A DNA stretch of 64,000 nucleotides from Chrysomallon squamiferum (taxonomy: Eukaryota; Mollusca; Gastropoda; Neomphalida; Peltospiridae). How positions within the stretch are numbered: the first letter of the stretch is position 1; every line of letters begins with the position of its first letter. The notes under the pieces are model-generated. The model was not told where the DNA came from and did not search any database. It saw only the letters and a list, made by a program, of their open reading frames with translations. Location of the stretch: positions 12,944,592 through 13,008,591 of the forward strand of contig CM022678.1 in the NCBI GenBank assembly GCA_012295275.1, read 5' to 3'. The position numbers were made by a program, and so were the translations under genes. Below are positions 29,975 to 42,462 of this stretch, piece after piece.

Positions 29975-30061
<87 letters not shown>
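29975..30061. repeat. (GA)n microsatellite
   Basis: Uninterrupted GA dinucleotides over about 87 bases. Confidence 0.97.
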
Positions 30062-30063
<2 letters not shown>

Positions 30064-30284
30064 AACTTATAATTAATTTTTATTATTATTATTTTTATCT
30101 CCAGCAAGCTAAACATTTATTACGTTAATTTATAAAAGATATCTTTTCGATATGATATGGACCTTCTCATACAGTGGAAATCAAATATCACGGGTCTGAG
30201 AAAGGTGACTGGGTGAGTGGAGGGTGACTGACATAAATGTGATCTCTGACGCCTCTGTGAGCACTCTAACTATTGGGATTCGGT

Positions 30285-30286
<2 letters not shown>

Positions 30287-30356
<70 letters not shown>
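30287..30356. repeat. (CT)n microsatellite
   Basis: Uninterrupted CT dinucleotides over about 70 bases. It lies 225 bases from the (GA)n tract at 29975-30061 and is its complement, so one transcript could pair the two tracts. Confidence 0.97.
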
Positions 30357-30361
<5 letters not shown>

Positions 30362-30559
30362 TGTGTATGTAAAATTGTAAAATTAAACGTGTTTGTTTTG
30401 ATTCACAGAAGAAGAAAAATAATCTTAACAAATAGAAAAATAAACACAATAATTTTAAATGAATGCGTTGGCAAGTACACACCCAAACACGCAGACAGAG
30501 ACGTAATAATACTCAGTATCTAATTAATGAAGTTAATATCGAATGTAATTTGTAACTTG

Positions 30560-30625
30560 TAACTCGGTATTTTCAACATGGCGGACGCTTCGCCCCTACT
30601 TCCTGTTTCTTTCTTTTCAGTCAGT
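30560..30625 (+). promoter_or_regulatory. TATA-less promoter-like site (YY1-type ATGGCGG plus ETS-type site)
   Basis: AACATGGCGGAC at 30575-30586 matches the YY1-type initiator ATGGCGG often found over start codons of animal housekeeping genes. ACTTCCTG at 30598-30605 is a reverse ETS site. An ATG here opens a 16-codon frame (MADASPLLPVSFFSVS) and stops. No downstream gene can be tied to it. It may be a promoter of a non-coding or spliced transcript, or chance. Confidence 0.3.
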
Positions 30626-30872
30626 TAATATTACACCACAGTCAGTTCTGAAAAGAATCTGATAAAAATATCTTTTCTTTTCTTCTTTTAACAAACGACA
30701 TGTTATGTAAACACGATTAACAACGTCAGGGACTGCGCATATCTGGAGCATGTCGCAACACCATATTATTCATTTATTTTGCCCTGCTTATTCACAGGCA
30801 CACGCTCGTATAAAGTTACGTGTAGAATGACATTTAATGCGTCACTTAATGTCAAGTGTGAAATCTCTCGCT

Positions 30873-31064
<192 letters not shown>

Positions 31065-31079
31065 TATTACGTTAAACAC

Positions 31080-31621
31080 AAAATGAAGTTTCTACTGACA
31101 TTGGTACGGAATACTTCATACCGACTGATAAACACAGACAAAACGATGGATACAGAGATCAACTATATCTTAGGATATTATTAAACGTGTATATTTATGC
31201 ATGCGTAAATGTAGACGTACAATACATACATTCATACAAATTTATGTATGTACACACCCACACACCCATACACGTGTAATATTATGTATGTGTATATATG
31301 CATTTTGAATATATCAGTTTTTTCTGTGTTATACCAGTGTGCAGTAACAAAATCTCTGTGGCACAGTTAGATGTATTTTACGGTTAAAAAAATAAATACA
31401 GTATAATAAATGGACGCTTTCATCTTAAAACAAACATACAGAATGTTTGAAATATCTTCACTGGTCATATTGTTCTAATTAATGTTAACATTCTCTTATT
31501 TCCATAAAAACATATCTTCATTCAAAAAATATAAATAAGTAAAAAGAATTACAACAAAAATAAATAAATTTAAAATGTTAATAAATTAATTTTTTTCTCG
31601 ACAAAGTGCCTCCGCATTTGA

Positions 31622-31670
<49 letters not shown>

Positions 31671-32572
31671 TGTAATAAACTGAATATTTCAACTAAATTG
31701 TGATCATATCAAATAAATGTCTCTGAGATTAAAATAATTTTTATTTCTCTATAGACTGTCCTTATTTTGCAATATTAATGTCACTGCTTCAACAAAAATG
31801 ATTCCCTATTTCAATAAAAATAATAATAAATTGATTCTGTACTTCAAATAAAATATATTAGGCAAAAACGGGTCCGTACTTCAATTAATTGTCAAAGTAA
31901 GTCCATTAAAGTTTCTTCCTGTTTGATAAAAACGACTTCATTCGTCAGTGAACAAATCAAACAACACTTAAGTTAAAATATCAGAAATTTCAATTAAAAA
32001 TGTCCTCTTATAAAAAATCAACAACCCTAAAACATCCTTTATTTTTATTAAAATAAAGATTTCAATTAGAAATATGCTCTTACAATAAGAAAAAACATCG
32101 TCAAAATAATGTTTAACGTCGTCTAAGAGAAAACAAATACTCTGAATTTTATTATTTAAGTATGACACGACGTAACAGTTATTTACATAAGTTAGTTCAC
32201 TGACACTGAATTACGCACACTTCTGACGTCATATTTGTAAATGTACTTTCCTTAATGCTGATGCTGTTCTAGTGCAATTAAATTTTTAAAAATAACTTTT
32301 GTTCTTAACACGTTTAGAATGTAAAGAATGTAAGGAATATAATATAAAACGATTTTATTATGAACAAAGATTAATTAATTTATTGTTAGCATGCGACAGC
32401 TATTCTTTTTTCGCTAATCCAAAAAGTTCTTTTCATAGATATATAGTCAAAACACGTAACTAACAGGTAAGGAGCAGTGGTTGGAAAAGGAAATTACTGA
32501 AAGTGTAATATGTCTTAGTGGTCTCAGTCTTTGACTATAAAAAACTAGCTTCTTCTTCTTCTGTTATTTATT

Positions 32573-32643
<71 letters not shown>

Positions 32644-32860
32644 TGTTGTTGTTGTTGCTGTTGTTGCTGTTTATGTTGCTACTGTTATTATTATTATTAT
32701 TATTATTACTATTATTATTTCACCTCCAGTCAGTGCCTTATGACAAGATTATCAAAAGTTGTTGGGAATTAATTGCTGTTGTAAAGAAGGTTTATCTAAA
32801 AATTACTTTGCTGCTAATTCTTGACTACAGCGAGTTTCTTGCTTTATTCTCATGTGGTCC

Positions 32861-32900
<40 letters not shown>

Positions 32901-33266
32901 TTATACAAAAGAGTAATTAAAAAAAAAAAAAAAAAAAAACGTTTGAAAATGAAATATATTGCGAAGACCGGACTGCATAACGTCTGTCCAGTGCGCAGAG
33001 GGAAGGTAACGTGACCACGCTACTTAGAGTGAAAAGTGTGTAAATAAAAGCTGATACAAATCCGCAAACACTGCCCGTGAAAGAAGACATTAAATAAATA
33101 AATCATTTTCTGTTATCCCATGCGTACACAAAACTAAAACAAACCCGAGGGAGAGGATACCTTTGACTATTAGCAGAAAGCTTTCTTTATATTGCACCTT
33201 CTCAGAGATATAAATATTTACTAGATTCTTTGATAACAAGTGAGGTAGTACTGGAATGATATGAAA

Positions 33267-33301
<35 letters not shown>

Positions 33302-33851
33302 AGTTAAGAAAATAATAAAAATAAATAAATTAATTAATAAAATAACGTAAGAATTAACAAAAATAATTTTATAGGTATAATGAGCTGAAGTATTCGACAG
33401 TTTATAATTGATTATGTTAATACAAATAACAATACAGTGTGTTTGAAATTTGTTTATAGCCTGATGTACATAACATTAATTTAAAATTCACCAGTAAAGT
33501 TACTTTCTTACTGGAAGGTATATACCAACTGGACAGTATATTTTTATAATCTGTGGATCTACGCACCTTAACTAGGGTACATTTTTATAATGATGCAATG
33601 ATGATGATGATGATGATGATAATAATAATAAGAGCAGCAGCAGCAACAGCAAGAACAACAACAACAAAAATAATAATACACTCACACATTCATATATACA
33701 CAGTCACATATACATACACATTCATAAATACACACTCACACATACATACACATACATATACACACACGCACACATACATACACAAACACTATACATATGT
33801 ATATATATATATCTACATACATATACACACTTAACCCTGTGTACACACAGA

Positions 33852-33889
<38 letters not shown>

Positions 33890-35180
33890 CCTAAGCTTTT
33901 AATACACCTAAGCGGTAGTTCTAAAATTTCGTTTGTCAGCTGAAAAGCAAAGCAAAGCAAACACTGTCTGTGAACAAATCTAAGATAGATGTCACTGATA
34001 ACATACAACATGTTTTTATCTCTTCAGCTATACAGTTATTTTCAAAACTATGTATTACGTCATTCAGAGAGAGTTAAATAAAATATTTCCTTTCACAAGA
34101 TAATAAAACTGAACTCGAATGAATATAACAGAGAGAAACTACGAGACCAGTTATTAATAATAACATAAATCATAATTTATGTTGTCTGGAAATGGGAATA
34201 TTATTTGCAGTCACGTTAATCACGTATGTTTGATAAATCACGTAGAAAGTATGTATATTTATAGATGTATTTCTTATTTGTTTTAAACTTATTTTAAGAC
34301 AGTCAACAACACATGAACATCAGCTGTGTTCTGGTATTAATTTTTTGAACTTATTGTGTAAACGTATATTTAGGCAAATGTGTGTGCAACTAGTTAGATG
34401 TAATATGATTTATATAATATAATATAAATATAAATATGGTACTATTACTGCTACTAATACTATAGTTACTACTACTACTACTATGACCAATATCGCTACT
34501 AACACTTCCACCAGTACTAGTACTATCATCATTACTACTACTACTACTACTACTACTACTGTTCTACTGCTCTCAACATCACCACTAATATAGTGCTACT
34601 AAGACTTTACTATTATTGCAACAACTATTACTATGATTTTAAAATTACAACCATTATTTCTATAGCTGCGACAAAGATACTATTAATATCAAAGATACTA
34701 TTAAACTACTATTACCATTCTATTATATATTCTCTCACTAAACTGACGCTTTTATTTTATTTTATTTTATTTAATATTATTTATTATTAATGCTATTGTC
34801 TTCTCTCTTTTTTTTATCTATAAAGCAAATACTATTAATTTTCATCAATAATTTTCGTCCACAACGACACTTTCACCGAGCGAAAAGACACGCACGTACA
34901 CAATTAGCATAATATAACCAGACAAAGCACAGTTCTCAGTCGCCGAGATTTCGTGGGGAAGGGGTGACCTTTTTAAAAACTCACATTTTTGTAAACAAAC
35001 CCGTTTCCCGAGGAGGGAGAAAAAAAAAAGTAATCTTGCAGAACCGGACTGTCATTGCTCAGGTGTGTAATTACAGGTGGGACGTAAATAGCACACCTTG
35101 CACGCATTGGAGAGAGATAGCGATTCATTTGTTGCAACAAGGTGGATACGAAAAACACACATGAAACTTTTTACGTGGAT
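31080..35180. other. gene-poor, repeat-rich stretch
   Basis: No coding exon can be supported. It contains (ATT)n at about 31620-31668 and 32580-32641 with TTG/ATT continuation to 32720, a TTTA run and A-tract at about 32865-32940, and an AAAT run at about 33265-33301. CA-rich sequence spans about 33675-33890 and ACT triplets lie at about 34440-34560. Short frames here are microsatellite translations or lack family resemblance. Confidence 0.6.
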
Positions 35181-35188
35181 AAGTTAGC

Positions 35189-35351
35189 TATAAAGGGTCT
35201 TTTGATATTGTTTCAAGTGCTAATTGTAATAAACAGTCAGTGTGTAGCAGGATTTGTGTAAGCGGGAGAAAGAGAAGCCATAACAAAAGAAGAAAAAGTT
35301 TTGAAATATATGCTCTAGCGTAAGACGAATTTTACAAAGTTTCAGCATACG
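35189..35351 (+). promoter_or_regulatory. TATA box followed by a splice donor: candidate first exon
   Basis: TATAAAG at 35189-35195 is followed about 160 bases later by ACG|GTAAGT, with the donor at 35352. A non-coding first exon of about 35220-35351 is possible. The next coding exon downstream on this strand is tetraspanin A at 45703, which begins with 5' UTR right after an acceptor and therefore needs an upstream exon. The link is inferred. Confidence 0.25.
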
Positions 35352-36089
35352 GTAAGTACCTTTCATATTTTTATTTATAAGTAACAGTTAAAGTTTATTT
35401 GTAATGCATTTATGCAGCTTCGTTTCTGGTAAAGAAATACAGTTTAATGAAACTTCGCTTCCTAAACTTTCCATACCCATGGTTCTTCCGAGACATTTCG
35501 CTGACATATTTAAAAAAAAAATATATTGATAGATAATATGAAAATGATGGAAACAGTATTAAATCTAGTGTTTTAAAATAAAAATTAAGCATTTAAAAAA
35601 AAAAAGAAAAGAAGGAAAACGAAATGTATTTTTCTTTTCTTAATAAGATGGAAAGAGAATTAAAAACCCTAGGTAGCAAAATTAAACATGATATCCTTTT
35701 GGAAAGTATTATTAAGGAACAACAACTCATCATGACCTACTTATTGTTTACCCTTTGAGTTCAGTAAAATGCATAGTCACAATTATAAAATAAAATAAAA
35801 TAAAATAATAATAAATAAATAAATACAATAAAAATTCAGTAATAAGTTAGACATTTATAACTCAGTCTGTATGTTAATATAACTACCGTGAGATTTTAAA
35901 TTAATTAACTACACGAAGGTAATCGAGAAGTAATCCAGAATTATACTTACGAAAAACGCGGATCCAGTATTTGACAAAAAAGAAGGTCTTTCATTACGGT
36001 GAATATAAGTTTCAATGCAAAAATAATTTAATTACAGTAGAAATTAAGGAAGAATCAAGAAAGAAAGAAATAACAGAAATAACAACACC

Positions 36090-36129
<40 letters not shown>

Positions 36130-36157
36130 TTAATAATAATAATAATAATAATAATAA
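36090..36157. repeat. (AAT)n microsatellite
   Basis: About 68 bases of AAT units with one ATATT interruption. Confidence 0.95.
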
Positions 36158-36636
36158 AGACATGGCCGATGGCGATCCTAGATAAAACTACATAAAACTG
36201 ATTTTAATTACTTTATTTTACTGCAATAAAAAAAAAAAAAAATAGAAAAAAAAAAAATAATAATAAATACAAAAATAAACATATAAGACAAATAAGTAAA
36301 TAAATTAATTAATAGCAAATAAATAAATAGAAGTCTACTGTATTCGTCAGATAATCTTTAACCTGTCTCATAATTTTACGTAACAAGTTACGCAGTATCT
36401 TCAGCATTACAGTGATTTAATTATAGCATATTCTAAACAAGTGACACGCATGGCTACCTGCGACAGAGTAGTCTTCTCGAGGAATCGATGAAGAGACATG
36501 TAGTCCCTCAGGCGACAACAGTAATTACTGACAGAAATTCCTTTAACATCAACAGACAATTTATTCTTCTCTGTAGTGATTAATCAAAATTTTTTCGCTT
36601 TTGGCTATTTAGGGTCGAGCGGTATTTCAAAACAAC

Positions 36637-36639
<3 letters not shown>

Positions 36640-36678
<39 letters not shown>

Positions 36679-36856
36679 ATGTGTATGTGTATGTGTATGT
36701 TTGTGTGCGTGTCTAAATAATTATATATAATCCATTTTATTGCAAAGAGTTATGTCCCCTTAGTTTTGTTAACAATATTCACATCATCTGGAAAGACATA
36801 AACCTTTCTGGAATCTGATATCAGCAACTGTATATAAATACGTTAATACACTTACC

Positions 36857-36912
<56 letters not shown>
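36640..36912. repeat. (GT)n and (CA)n tracts 200 bases apart
   Basis: (GT)n at about 36641-36676 and (CA)n at about 36860-36912 are complementary and flank a unique stretch, so they could form a hairpin. Confidence 0.9.
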
Positions 36913-36914
<2 letters not shown>

Positions 36915-37233
36915 TACAGACACATACAAATCATATATATATATTTACATCATGATAATAATTTATTTATTTATCATCAGTATTATTATCATTAAACTGA
37001 TAATTCAAAATCAGTACATCAGTTTAACAGTTGTTCTTTCCAATTTTTCGTTCCACCCCCCATACTCTAACTGTTCAGCAAACCGCAACAACATTAAAAA
37101 CAACAGCAGCAACAACACAACAGTAAAAAGAAAGACATTTACACCACGATTATAATTTATATATTGTGCAAACTTGATCCATGTAAAAGGAATTAATTTA
37201 TGTTGGTGTTTGTTTACCTTGTACTCGTTTCTG

Positions 37234-37307
37234 TCTGTTTATTATCTATGTGTATACTATTTTAAAAAAGTCTGTTTATTATCTATGTGTATACTATTTT
37301 AAAAAAG
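37234..37307. repeat. perfect 37-base tandem duplication
   Basis: The 37 bases 37234-37270 (TCTGTTTATTATC through TTTTAAAAAAG) are repeated exactly at 37271-37307. A perfect duplication in non-microsatellite sequence implies a recent event. Confidence 0.95.
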
Positions 37308-37377
37308 CAAATTGTATTTTTTACTTTATATAATACCATATCTTGACAAGAGTATATAATATGTACTAATAATGAAC

Positions 37378-37832
37378 AGTACACTCACACGTACACACAC
37401 ACAAACACAGACACACGAGACACACACAGACACATACACACACGAGACACACACACATACACACACAGACACATACACACACGAGACACACACATACACA
37501 CAATAACACATATATACACACACACACATATACACATACACACACACACACAGACATACGAGACACACACACGCACACACATAAACACATACACACACAG
37601 ACACCCGAGACACACATACACACACAGACATACGAGACAAACACACACACACACACACACAGACACACACACAGACATACGAGAGACACACACATACACA
37701 CAGACATACGAGACACACACACATACACACACATACATACGAGACACACACACACAGACATACGAGACATAACACAAACACAGACACACGAGACACACAC
37801 ACACATACACACACACAGACACGTACACACAC
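37378..37832. repeat. CA-rich satellite with CAGACATACGAGACA higher-order units
   Basis: About 455 bases of CA repeats are interrupted about ten times by GAGACACA and CAGACATACGAGA blocks, giving an irregular higher-order pattern. Three overlapping minus-strand frames of 147-168 codons (Cys/Val-rich) are translations of the repeat and not genes. Confidence 0.95.
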
Positions 37833-38224
37833 AGTTTTAAAGCAGTGCTATGTTAAGACTATGGCCTGTTCACTAGACTGTCAGGTGTCCTTTGACCTTC
37901 AGTCTTTCACCCCACTACAACAGATAACAGACCTCATGCTACTGACAGGCATCTCGACTTCAGCCTAGTCACAGTCATAAATAATACAACCTGCTCTCAA
38001 AACTCATTTAGTCATTAGAATGATACATTTTATTACATCACTGGTCCTTCTACTCCGACAACAACAACTACTGCTGTACTCTTTCTAATACGAAACTACT
38101 ACTGTTGCTACAGCTAATAATATTATTAAAACTAGTGCTGCTTCTACAGCAAAAATTATTTCTAACATTAGTGTTACCATCTTATAAAAACCCCCAAAAC
38201 AAAACAAAAAATATCAACGACATC

Positions 38225-38258
38225 ATCATCATCATCATCATCACAACAACAACAAAAC

Positions 38259-38289
<31 letters not shown>

Positions 38290-38350
38290 TTAATATTATT
38301 AATTATTATTATTATTATTATTATCATTATTATTATTATTATTATTATCA
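38225..38350. repeat. (ATC)n, (AAT)n and (ATT)n with self-complementary arms
   Basis: (AAT)n at about 38260-38288 is followed by (ATT)n at about 38303-38348, complementary on the same strand and able to fold back. Confidence 0.85.
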
Positions 38351-38598
38351 AATACCCAAAATAACGAAAGTTAATAATCAATGACGTTTTCGGAGTCTAT
38401 CACACGAATGACGCACCTACCTACGCAGTTATTCATAGACGAATATTTATTCACATTCTCTATCCACCCAGAAAGTAAAATGATCAAAACACACCCGCTG
38501 TATCACATCAATGGCCCCTCCCTTTACTGATAACGGTCTTTGTGACCTAAATATCCATGACAACGCGAACAGGTAGAGATATTATATCAGCTTGATAC

Positions 38599-38839
38599 TA
38601 TAAATAGATTGAACATTATCTTTTTGTTGTCACGATCTACGTATTGTCGCGCAGTACCTTTGTTGTATTTGTTGAGGAAGAGTATTAGGTCACGAGCTTC
38701 TTTTAAAAAAACATAATATCAGTGACGTCTTACTAAATCACATGACTCTGAGGAAAACAGAGATATTCAAAGGGTGTTGACTGCTGATCGGACTGTGTTG
38801 TACTGTGTGCTAATATTTATACAAACAACATCAGATACA
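38599..38839 (+). promoter_or_regulatory. consensus TATA box and splice donor: candidate tetraspanin A first exon
   Basis: CTATAAATAG (TATA at 38599-38606) matches the TATA consensus. Downstream to 38839 the sequence is non-repetitive and ends ATACA|GTAAGT, a strong donor at 38840. This would give a non-coding exon of about 38630-38839. Tetraspanin A's first coding exon at 45703 has only ten UTR bases (ATAAACAAAA) after its acceptor, so a remote 5' exon must exist. Of the two TATA-donor pairs upstream this is the better one. Confidence 0.35.
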
Positions 38840-40013
38840 GTAAGTACAATTTGACCTACGTTTTAAAATTTCTAAACTTTACAAAGAGCTACTTTATCAT
38901 TATTTTTAAACTAAAAAGAAAAACAACTTAGTATTTTAATATTAGAAAGAAAGATACTAGAAACAAATTCACTTACACACACATACATAAACATTATGGA
39001 TTCATTGTATTGTAGTTGGAGGGGGGTTTGACTACTTTCTACAGCAGCATTTGTAAAACAAGAGAAATAACTTATAAGTTACAAGTGATGAAATGACAGT
39101 AATGAGATCATACGTCACATATTTCTCCAATAGTTGAACAAAAAGAAGAAATTTTTTTTACAACATACAATATAATATTTTGTTTTCTGTATTTATTTAC
39201 AAACGTACAAATTATATTTTAACTGGATTATTTCACGTCAAATAAACCAGTATTTAAATTTTTACATACTAACTTTTCTTACAACGAACCTATCTAAACA
39301 AGGTATCCAGTGCTTGCAGACTTCCCCCTTTCAAACTGTTATTGACTGGCTCTTCCGTTTTTATTTGGACTGATTAAGCACAGGCGTACAGAAAAACAAT
39401 CAAAACGCACAAAAAACACATATATACATACAGAAACATGATACTTAATAAAACCTGTACTTATTCTACGTCAATCGTAAACCAGACACAGACACACACA
39501 CAAAGAGAGAATGAGTATATAAAAAACACTCTGACAAAGCTATCTTTAAAACGTGACAAGATCACGCATTGTAAGCATTAAAGCTGCTGCGAACCGTGTA
39601 ACGTCTGCTGTTGTGAACTCCACCACTGTTCAGGCGCATCCGAGTCTCAGTGAGAAACCAACAGTGTTTTATTAGTAGTAAAAAAAATACACCAGCCTTT
39701 TGATATAATTTAAAATTAAATTTACATAATTATAATGTTTAATTACATTATGAAGACAAAGAGTATTCAACAACAAGACAAATGAGATATACATTGTAGT
39801 TCTGTTTGTCTAATTATTATTCGCTGTTTCTTTCTTTTTGATTTCGTTCATTTAAAAAGCTTAAAGACAATCATAAAACAAATGGGCCATTTTCTGCATG
39901 TGACAAAAGACAACAATAAAATAACAAGCTCATGATATTTTCAATTTCACTGAATAATTTAAACACACCATGATAATATAATATTGTTACAATCATTATT
40001 TTCATCACCATTG

Positions 40014-40077
<64 letters not shown>

Positions 40078-40500
40078 CAAATGATAACTGAGAGTCGGAA
40101 ATCTATTTCATTGATGTTTTTCAGTCTTTATTATTTATTCGTTATGCTGTGTGTTCTAAATAGGTGTTGAAACAACATCACAACTAACGGCAAAACAAAA
40201 CCATCTAAAAAAAAAACAAAAAAACATGGAACCAATAACAAACAACACATTATTTTATACCACGATTTTCATTTACGTCAGAAATTATTATTTACGCATG
40301 CGTACCAGTTTGGTCGGAGACGTAGGCATTAATTTTTAATTAATTGTCTCGGATGAGGTTGTTGACCGTAAGAAGCTGATAAAGAAGTATTTTATATTGG
40401 TCTGTGTGACATGACATCTCTAAAATATTCATGTAACCTTTATTATTAGCTGGTTAGTTCTACTGCTTTTAAGTTTACTACGTTTACTATTAGAATAACT
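38840..40500. other. no gene seen; possible tetraspanin A intron
   Basis: AT-rich sequence with an (ATT)n tract at 40016-40077. No coding exon supported. Confidence 0.55.
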
Positions 40501-40605
40501 ACTACTACTACTACTACTGCTACTACTACTGCTGTTCTTACAGCTACAACTAAAACTGTTTCTACCTATAATATAGCATTTTCGTAACTACTACAACTGT
40601 TGTTA

Positions 40606-40966
40606 TACAGCTGTTTTACTACTACAGCTGTTGTTTTACTACTACAGCTGTTGTTTTACTACTACAGCTGTTGTTTTACTACTACAGCTGTTGTTTTACT
40701 GCTACAGCTGTTGTTTTACTACTATAACTGTTGTTTTACTACTACAGCTGTTGTTTTACTGCTACAGCCGTTGTTTTACTGCTTCAGCCGTTGTTTTACT
40801 ACTACAGCCGTTGTTTTACTGCTACAGCTGTTGTTTTACTACTACAACTGTTGTTTTACTGCTACAGCTGTTGTTTTACTGCTACAGCCGTTGTTTTACT
40901 GCTTCAGCCGTTGTTTTACTACTACAGCTGTTGTTTTACTACTACAACTGTTGTTTTACGGCTTCA
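40606..40966. repeat. 20-bp minisatellite, about 18 copies
   Basis: The unit is ACTACAGCTGTTGTTTTACT, period exactly 20. Variant units carry CAGCCG, CAACTG, TATAACTG or GCTTCAGCCG. Most units contain the E-box CAGCTG, and each contains TTGTTTTACTACTACAG, which resembles a branch-site/pyrimidine-tract/acceptor. The period is not a multiple of three, so all three plus frames read the same peptide shifted (FYYYSCCFTTTAVVLLLQLL). These frames are not genes. Confidence 0.97.
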
Positions 40967-42113
40967 GAGACTGAACATTTGGAAACTCTTTAATCCGACT
41001 AAGCATTTGAAATTCATTAATTTACTTTTAATAGTTTAAAATTACTGATGCAGCCTGTAATAATAACCTTGTATCATTTATACTAATAGATTTCATTTTA
41101 TCATTTAATTTAATATTTTTACTTAATAATAATCTGATTTTACTGATACAGCTTTTACTAACAAACTTGTTCATTTATACTAATATAAGTCATTTAATTT
41201 ACATTTAGTATTTGTTTTGTATTTAATAACATGATGTTATTGATACAGCCATTAACAATAAAACTTGTTACATTTATACTAGTAAATTACATTTTTAATA
41301 TAATGTTTAATTTACATTATATAATTTTAATTTAACAAATTTATTTTATTGATAGAGACATACTAATGAAAGGTTCATTATTTATTATTCCGCTGTTTGT
41401 ATATGAGTTGTTGAATCGCTTCTCGTTGTGTTACTGCGGTCGATATATTCCACAGGCGCGGATAATATACAAACTGACTGTCGCGACACCTACCTGTATT
41501 GTATACGTATATATATATACCTACTCAGTATCTACATTGTGTGTCATATCGCAGTTAGTATTTGTCGTGCTACTGTTAACGGCAGTATTTCACGGAATTA
41601 ATTGTTTTCTCTGCAGGTTAGTTTTTGTGGTTTCGTTTTCTTAGTACTTTCTTTTACACATAACCATACATACATAACAAGTGTATTCATGAAAACAAAT
41701 GCACAAATGTATTTTTGTTTTTAGAAACATTTATCAAAACAAACTGTCAAGATGCACGACACACACCTTCACCTGCATATCCAACAATTTTAAAAAAAAA
41801 ATTTTTTTGTTAGTGTATAAATGACTCATTCAAATATTCACTCATACAAGCCACAAGCCCACCTACAACCAAACCCACACATACACACAGATAAAACAAT
41901 TCAATTAATTAATTGCGACAATATACAAAATTTTGCCATCACGGTTATGATTCATCCAGAGTACACTCAAAGATAAAAATAATAATAAATGTACATAGTG
42001 AATTAAATAAATTTGTACAGATAGATGTCAAGTTATAGACATGGCTAACACCCCAAAACAAAAACACACAACACACACAAACAAAACACAATTAACAGAG
42101 AGATAGATAATAC

Positions 42114-42114
<1 letters not shown>

Positions 42115-42170
<56 letters not shown>

Positions 42171-42172
42171 GA
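42115..42172. repeat. (GATA)n microsatellite
   Basis: About 14 GATA units, followed by imperfect AGAGAGA/GATA sequence and a short duplicated segment containing GGTTTACAGAAAAGTATATA (about 42240 and 42276). Confidence 0.93.
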
Positions 42173-42415
42173 TAGATAGAGAGAGAGAGATAGAAAGAGA
42201 TACAGATAGATAGGTAGATATCAATGGATGAAATAGATAAGTTTACAGAAAAGTATATATAATCGATATATATAGGTTTACAGAAAAGTATATATAGTCT
42301 ACCTATGTAGGTAAGTGAAAAATGAACATCTAAGAAAATGCTTATTCTTCTATTCATCATTATACCCAAAAAATAATTTAATTAACAACAAATAAATAAA
42401 AGTATGTCCATTCTC

Positions 42416-42462
<47 letters not shown>

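Noticed and set aside
37326-37832. Three overlapping Cys/Val frames of 147-168 codons
   Set aside because: All are readings of one CA/GAGACA satellite; the even-length dinucleotide keeps several frames open.
40606-40966. CRISPR-like array of about 18 repeats
   Set aside because: Repeats of 20 bases are directly adjacent without spacers, in an animal genome with no cas genes. It is a minisatellite.
41366-41644. 92-codon hydrophobic frame (MKGSLFIIPLFVYELL) ending near a GCAG|GTTAGT donor-like site
   Set aside because: No recognisable family, Tyr/Ile runs from TA-rich sequence, and no matching acceptor. A first coding exon with a signal-like start cannot be fully excluded, but I cannot support it.
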